This document shows positions 60,483-64,000 of a DNA stretch of 64,000 nucleotides, in pieces. Where the stretch lies: assembly GCA_951802425.1 (NCBI GenBank), contig OX637802.1:310001-374000 (forward strand), read 5' to 3'. The position numbers and the translations under genes were made by a program. Position 1 is the stretch's first letter. The number at the start of each line of letters is the position of its first letter. The stretch is from Clavaria fumosa (Eukaryota > Basidiomycota > Agaricomycetes > Agaricales > Clavariaceae). Below the pieces are notes generated by a model that searched no databases, was not told the DNA's origin, and saw only the letters and a list, made by a program, of their open reading frames with translations.

Positions 60483-62547
60483 TCACATATGAAAATGGTG
60501 TACATGTAAGGGATGTACAATCTGTGTAACAGTGGAGTGGCTTCCAATGACTTCTGTGAACCAAATGGTAATGTGGACATGCAAGGTACCCCATAGCTGA
60601 GATTCCACAGCTTCCATCAAGATGCACTTGTGAGGCATCATGTTGATGATGTTGAGACTGGTGGAAATGTTGTTGTGCTGGATGAGTGTGTATTTGATTC
60701 CACTGTGTTTGTTCTTGAGGTTTAGAATGACAGCTGTACATATCCCATACATATCATACAAATGACAGACTTCCCAAACGTGACACCAGATGCAAAGGTG
60801 GGGATTTTGCTAGTGTTGAAAACACCACATGCAACATTTCTGAGTCAGAGATGATAAATGCATAGGAGGTTCAATGTCATAGTGGGCAAGTGTGATATTC
60901 AAGTCAGGGGACACTAATGTCACTCTCTCTCAATGTCTGCATCCATGATAAGTATTACTCACATGTCAGCAGGCACAGATGATGTATTTGAATGCTTTTC
61001 AATGATGAAGACTTAGGAGGAGCCACTCAGCTCTTGTTGTTCTTGAATGATAAGAAATCATGCAGGTGTATTATGACATCAAGACACCCAGACAGGAGTT
61101 GCAAAGTCGATGGGGAACCAAGGTCTTGGGAGTGGACATTCTTGGTTAAAAAGGACAGTCAGTTGACCAGAGTGCATTACATAAACAATTGTAGTGGTAA
61201 TATGTTGCAGATACGAAGAGCAACTGGTCTTACATTTCAAACTAGTCAGATGGCATGGATTACAAGATCAAAAATTTTACACATGTTATGTGATGATGGG
61301 CTAGTTTACATGGTCAGGCCTTTGCTTCCTTCATTGCATGTTGGCATGTCTTGTGCAGAAGGTTCAACACCAAGAAGAAGTGAAGTGGATTGGTCATCAT
61401 CTTCTGTTTCACTGTCTTCAGGGGTTGTTGCTAGAAATACAATGTTTTGAATGTTGAACAAAACAGCTTTGTGAATGTGAGGGAGGTTCCCTTTGTAAGG
61501 GTATGTAGCAACTGTGAAAATGATGAGTACTGCTGCCTCATTGGCAATTTCATGGTCCCAAGGCTGTAAGGAAGAATATGCTCCCAATGAAAACAGTTGT
61601 TGACCATCATAGATAGGAACTTGTGTGTCTTTCAGTAGCATTGAAGTGATTTATGGACATTGTTGCACATACCTCTCTCAGTCAGATCCCAGATGTCTGG
61701 ATGACTACATGAGTGACTGAAAATGAAGTTTGCTTGTTTGCTTACTAGGCCCATGAGAAGACACCCCAGCTAGTGTCATTGATGTTACTCCCTTTCTTGG
61801 GTGACTTCTTGGCACATTTGTTAGTCTTGTCCATCTTTGCCCATGTTGAAAAGGATACTCCATACTGAAATGTTGGAAAGTAAAGCTGGCTTTCATGCAA
61901 CAGAGCACTGAGGAATGCAACAATATGTGGCCATGTCTCGCTTGGGGGAATGATGCAGATCTGACATGTTCTTTCATGAGACATTAGAGCTGAATGTTGA
62001 GTGACACCAGTCATAAAGAAGCTGGTAATGCCAAACAAGTTTTTGTGGTGCAAAATATAGTTTTGTGCATTCAATTTGAAAGCATCCAGATTAGCCTTTG
62101 CTATATTGATGAGATTTTCTGTTCCTTCGACAATCGTAAGATTTAAAAGACATCTGGACAGCATCAACATTCTTATTATTTATGAAGAAAAGGACAACTC
62201 ATGAGACAACATTGGCATTAGGACTCAATGCTGCATGATAATTGACTGTCAGTACAAGAAAGGCAGAGTCTTTGCCCATTATTGCTTTTACTTCTGCTAA
62301 TTGAGGAAGACTCAACATGGTGACAAGTCTTAAAAGAAATCAGATGAAATAAGACTGCAGCATGAGTCACACAAACACATTCTGCAGTGTGTCACTGCCA
62401 GAGAATGAGACTTCATCTTTCAAGTGGATGGAATTCACACCTCATTGTCTTTTGCCCAACTGCTGTTTTCATTTTTTTGGCATTGGCATCATTGTCCAAC
62501 AATGGAGAGGCAGCCATTTTTTTATGAGGGGTTGATTTGGGGGCCAT
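60483..62547 (-). pseudogene. Decayed gene of unknown function
   Basis: The minus strand carries a series of protein-like frames. A convincing N-terminus MAPKSTPHKKMAASPLLDND is at 62,547. A piece with TENLINIAKANLDAFKLNAQ lies at 62,120, one with PIYDGQQLFSLGAYSSL at 61,610, and further scraps run to 60,483. Several stops and frame changes interrupt them. The VPIYDG-type block recalls a group of hypothetical Agaricomycete proteins I cannot name. CG is depleted as in the neighbouring transposon, so decay probably followed the same process. The true span is uncertain, and the scraps below 60,800 may be unrelated. Confidence 0.35.
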
Positions 62548-62639
62548 AGTGTGAGTGCATGTGAAAGGGCACCAGATGTGAGCATTGTAATGCAACATTT
62601 TATTGCAATTACCATAAGTGCATGATGCAACCTCAATGG

Positions 62640-63085
62640 CAAGTCACCATCCCCTGCTGTGTTGCATCACCCCCATCCACTCATCCCCTGCTGCATTGCA
62701 TCACCTCCACCCCCCACCCTGCTGCTGTGGCTGACCCTCTCATTCCCCACCCTGCCATGCCTGACCTGCTCCCTGCCCTGCCACCACTGCCCGCCCTGCT
62801 GCTGTGCCTGACCCGCTTGTTCCCCATGCCTGACTGGCTCCTCACCCACCCATTCTCCACCCTGCTACCATCCTGGTGCATCTTCTGCTGCTTGGTGCAC
62901 CCCTGCACCCTGCACACACCACCTAGCACACCCTGCATTCCATCCACACCGCCTGGCGCACCCTGTGCTCCATCCACACTGGCATATGCCATCTGGCACA
63001 CCCTGTGCCCTGCTTACACCAACCCCATCCCGCTTCCCACCCAGCCACTCCATCACTGCCACTGCTGCCACTGTCATCATCACCA
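62640..63085 (+). repeat. Pyrimidine-rich degenerate minisatellite
   Basis: Words such as CCACCCTGCTGC, CACCCTGCATTCCATCC and CACCCTGTGC repeat irregularly, with C and T strongly favoured on the plus strand. Confidence 0.75.
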
Positions 63086-63284
63086 GCCACTGCTGCTGCC
63101 ACTGTTGTCATTGCTGGCCATGCAGGCCACAGCCACTGCTGTTGTCCTCACCACTGTCATAGTTGCTGTCACCTTTGTAAATAGTAAAAAGAAAGAGGAA
63201 AGTGTTGGGGGAGGGTGCACCTGGTGGTCCTGTCATCATCACTGCCCCTGTTGCCCCATTGTCGCCATTGTCAGAGATGGGGAA

Positions 63285-63545
63285 GAGAGGGAGGAGAGGG
63301 GGTGCTCACCACTGTCATCATTGAGAGGGAGGAGAGAAGGAGAGGGAGGGAGAGAGAGGAGAGGGAGAGTGTGCACCTGCCACAGAAGAAGAGGGAGAGG
63401 GAGGGAGAGAGAGGAGAGGGAGGGTGTGCATCTGCCCCAGAAGAGAGGGAGATGCTGCCACTGAAGGAAGGGGAGAGAGAGCAGGAGGAGAGCAGGAGGA
63501 GAGCAGGAGGAGAGCAGGAGAGGGAGAGAGAGGAGAGGAGAGGGA
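63285..63545 (+). repeat. Polypurine GAGAGGG tract
   Basis: About 260 bp of nearly pure purine on the plus strand, with GAGGGAGGGAGAGAG and AGCAGGAGGAG repeats. The strand bias is opposite to the pyrimidine tract 200 bp upstream. Confidence 0.85.
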
Positions 63546-63616
63546 GACTGCACTGCCACCACCATCGCCATCATTGTGTAACTGTACAGGAAACCAATTC
63601 ATTGATCAATCACACT

Positions 63617-63955
63617 TCTTAGACATCATTCTACATTGTAAATTTGACATGGAAATATTGGGCATGTGAACTTAATTCTTCACAATTATTTTCAGAATTT
63701 ATTTTACTCAGACCAGGACACAGAGACAGTTTTTCTGTCAGTAGGACAAATACTGTGGCTGTGAATTTCAACTGAGAAACTGATACATGGTTCATCATAC
63801 ATTTTAGACACCATCCTATGTAGTAAATTTGACATAGAAACTTTGGGCATGTGAATTAAAATCCTTCACATTTTTTTCAGAATTCATGGTACTCAGACCA
63901 GACATGTGAGACTGCTTTTCTGTCAGTAGGACAAGTACTATGGCTGTGAATTTCA
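63617..63955 (+). repeat. Tandem duplication, about 185 bp unit
   Basis: GACATCATTCTACATTGTAA at about 63,622 recurs as GACACCATCCTATGTAGTAA at about 63,809. Both run through TTTGGGCATGTGAA-type text, TTTTCTGTCAGTAGGACAA and TGGCTGTGAATTTCA. The two copies differ by many point changes. The second reaches nearly to the window end. Confidence 0.85.
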
Positions 63956-64000
63956 GGGGTGACAGCAGCAGCATGCAACAACCAGCAAGCAGTGTGTGGC

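Overview
The window reads as nuclear DNA of a filamentous basidiomycete, most likely an Agaricomycete. Genes are dense and carry many 45-75 bp GT-AG introns. The gene set is fungal: a DASH-complex Dad4, a Cps1-like family-2 glycosyltransferase, a double-finger GATA factor, a G-alpha subunit and two tandem DUF6534-type seven-helix membrane proteins.

There are two compartments. The flanks (about 1-12,170 and 57,830-64,000) are almost devoid of CG dinucleotides. They hold decayed mobile elements: a split transposase-like gene with a 1.35 kb insertion, a copia integrase fragment, a retrotransposon gag, tRNA-like SINE heads, minisatellites and a Tc1/mariner element with unusual compound ends. The centre (about 12,170-57,830) has normal CG frequency and carries the genes. 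The right border coincides with a CENP-B-type gene that loses its 3' end.

The central genes alternate in orientation, mostly as divergent pairs with short shared promoters and convergent tails: a membrane protein (-) and G-alpha (+); ribosomal protein L10a (+) and an MMTAG2-like RS protein (-); GATA factor (+) and SQS1 R3H/G-patch protein (-); USE1 SNARE (+); two DUF6534 genes (-,-); Hsp110/SSE1 (+) and lysyl-tRNA synthetase (-); Ariadne RBR ligase (+); glycosyltransferase (+) and Mio/SEA4 (-); DAD4 (+); a Ser/Pro-rich protein (-) and the truncated CENP-B-type protein (+). Most are housekeeping functions (translation, folding, vesicle fusion, mitosis, nutrient signalling) and do not form one pathway.

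I see no secondary-metabolite cluster or clearly new multi-gene system. The most unusual features are the Tc1 ends that are themselves fold-back units, the sharp CG-depletion borders, a CG-retaining palindrome-rich patch inside the left flank, and the paired fast-changing DUF6534 genes. Exon borders come from reading splice signals by eye and may be off by a base or more.
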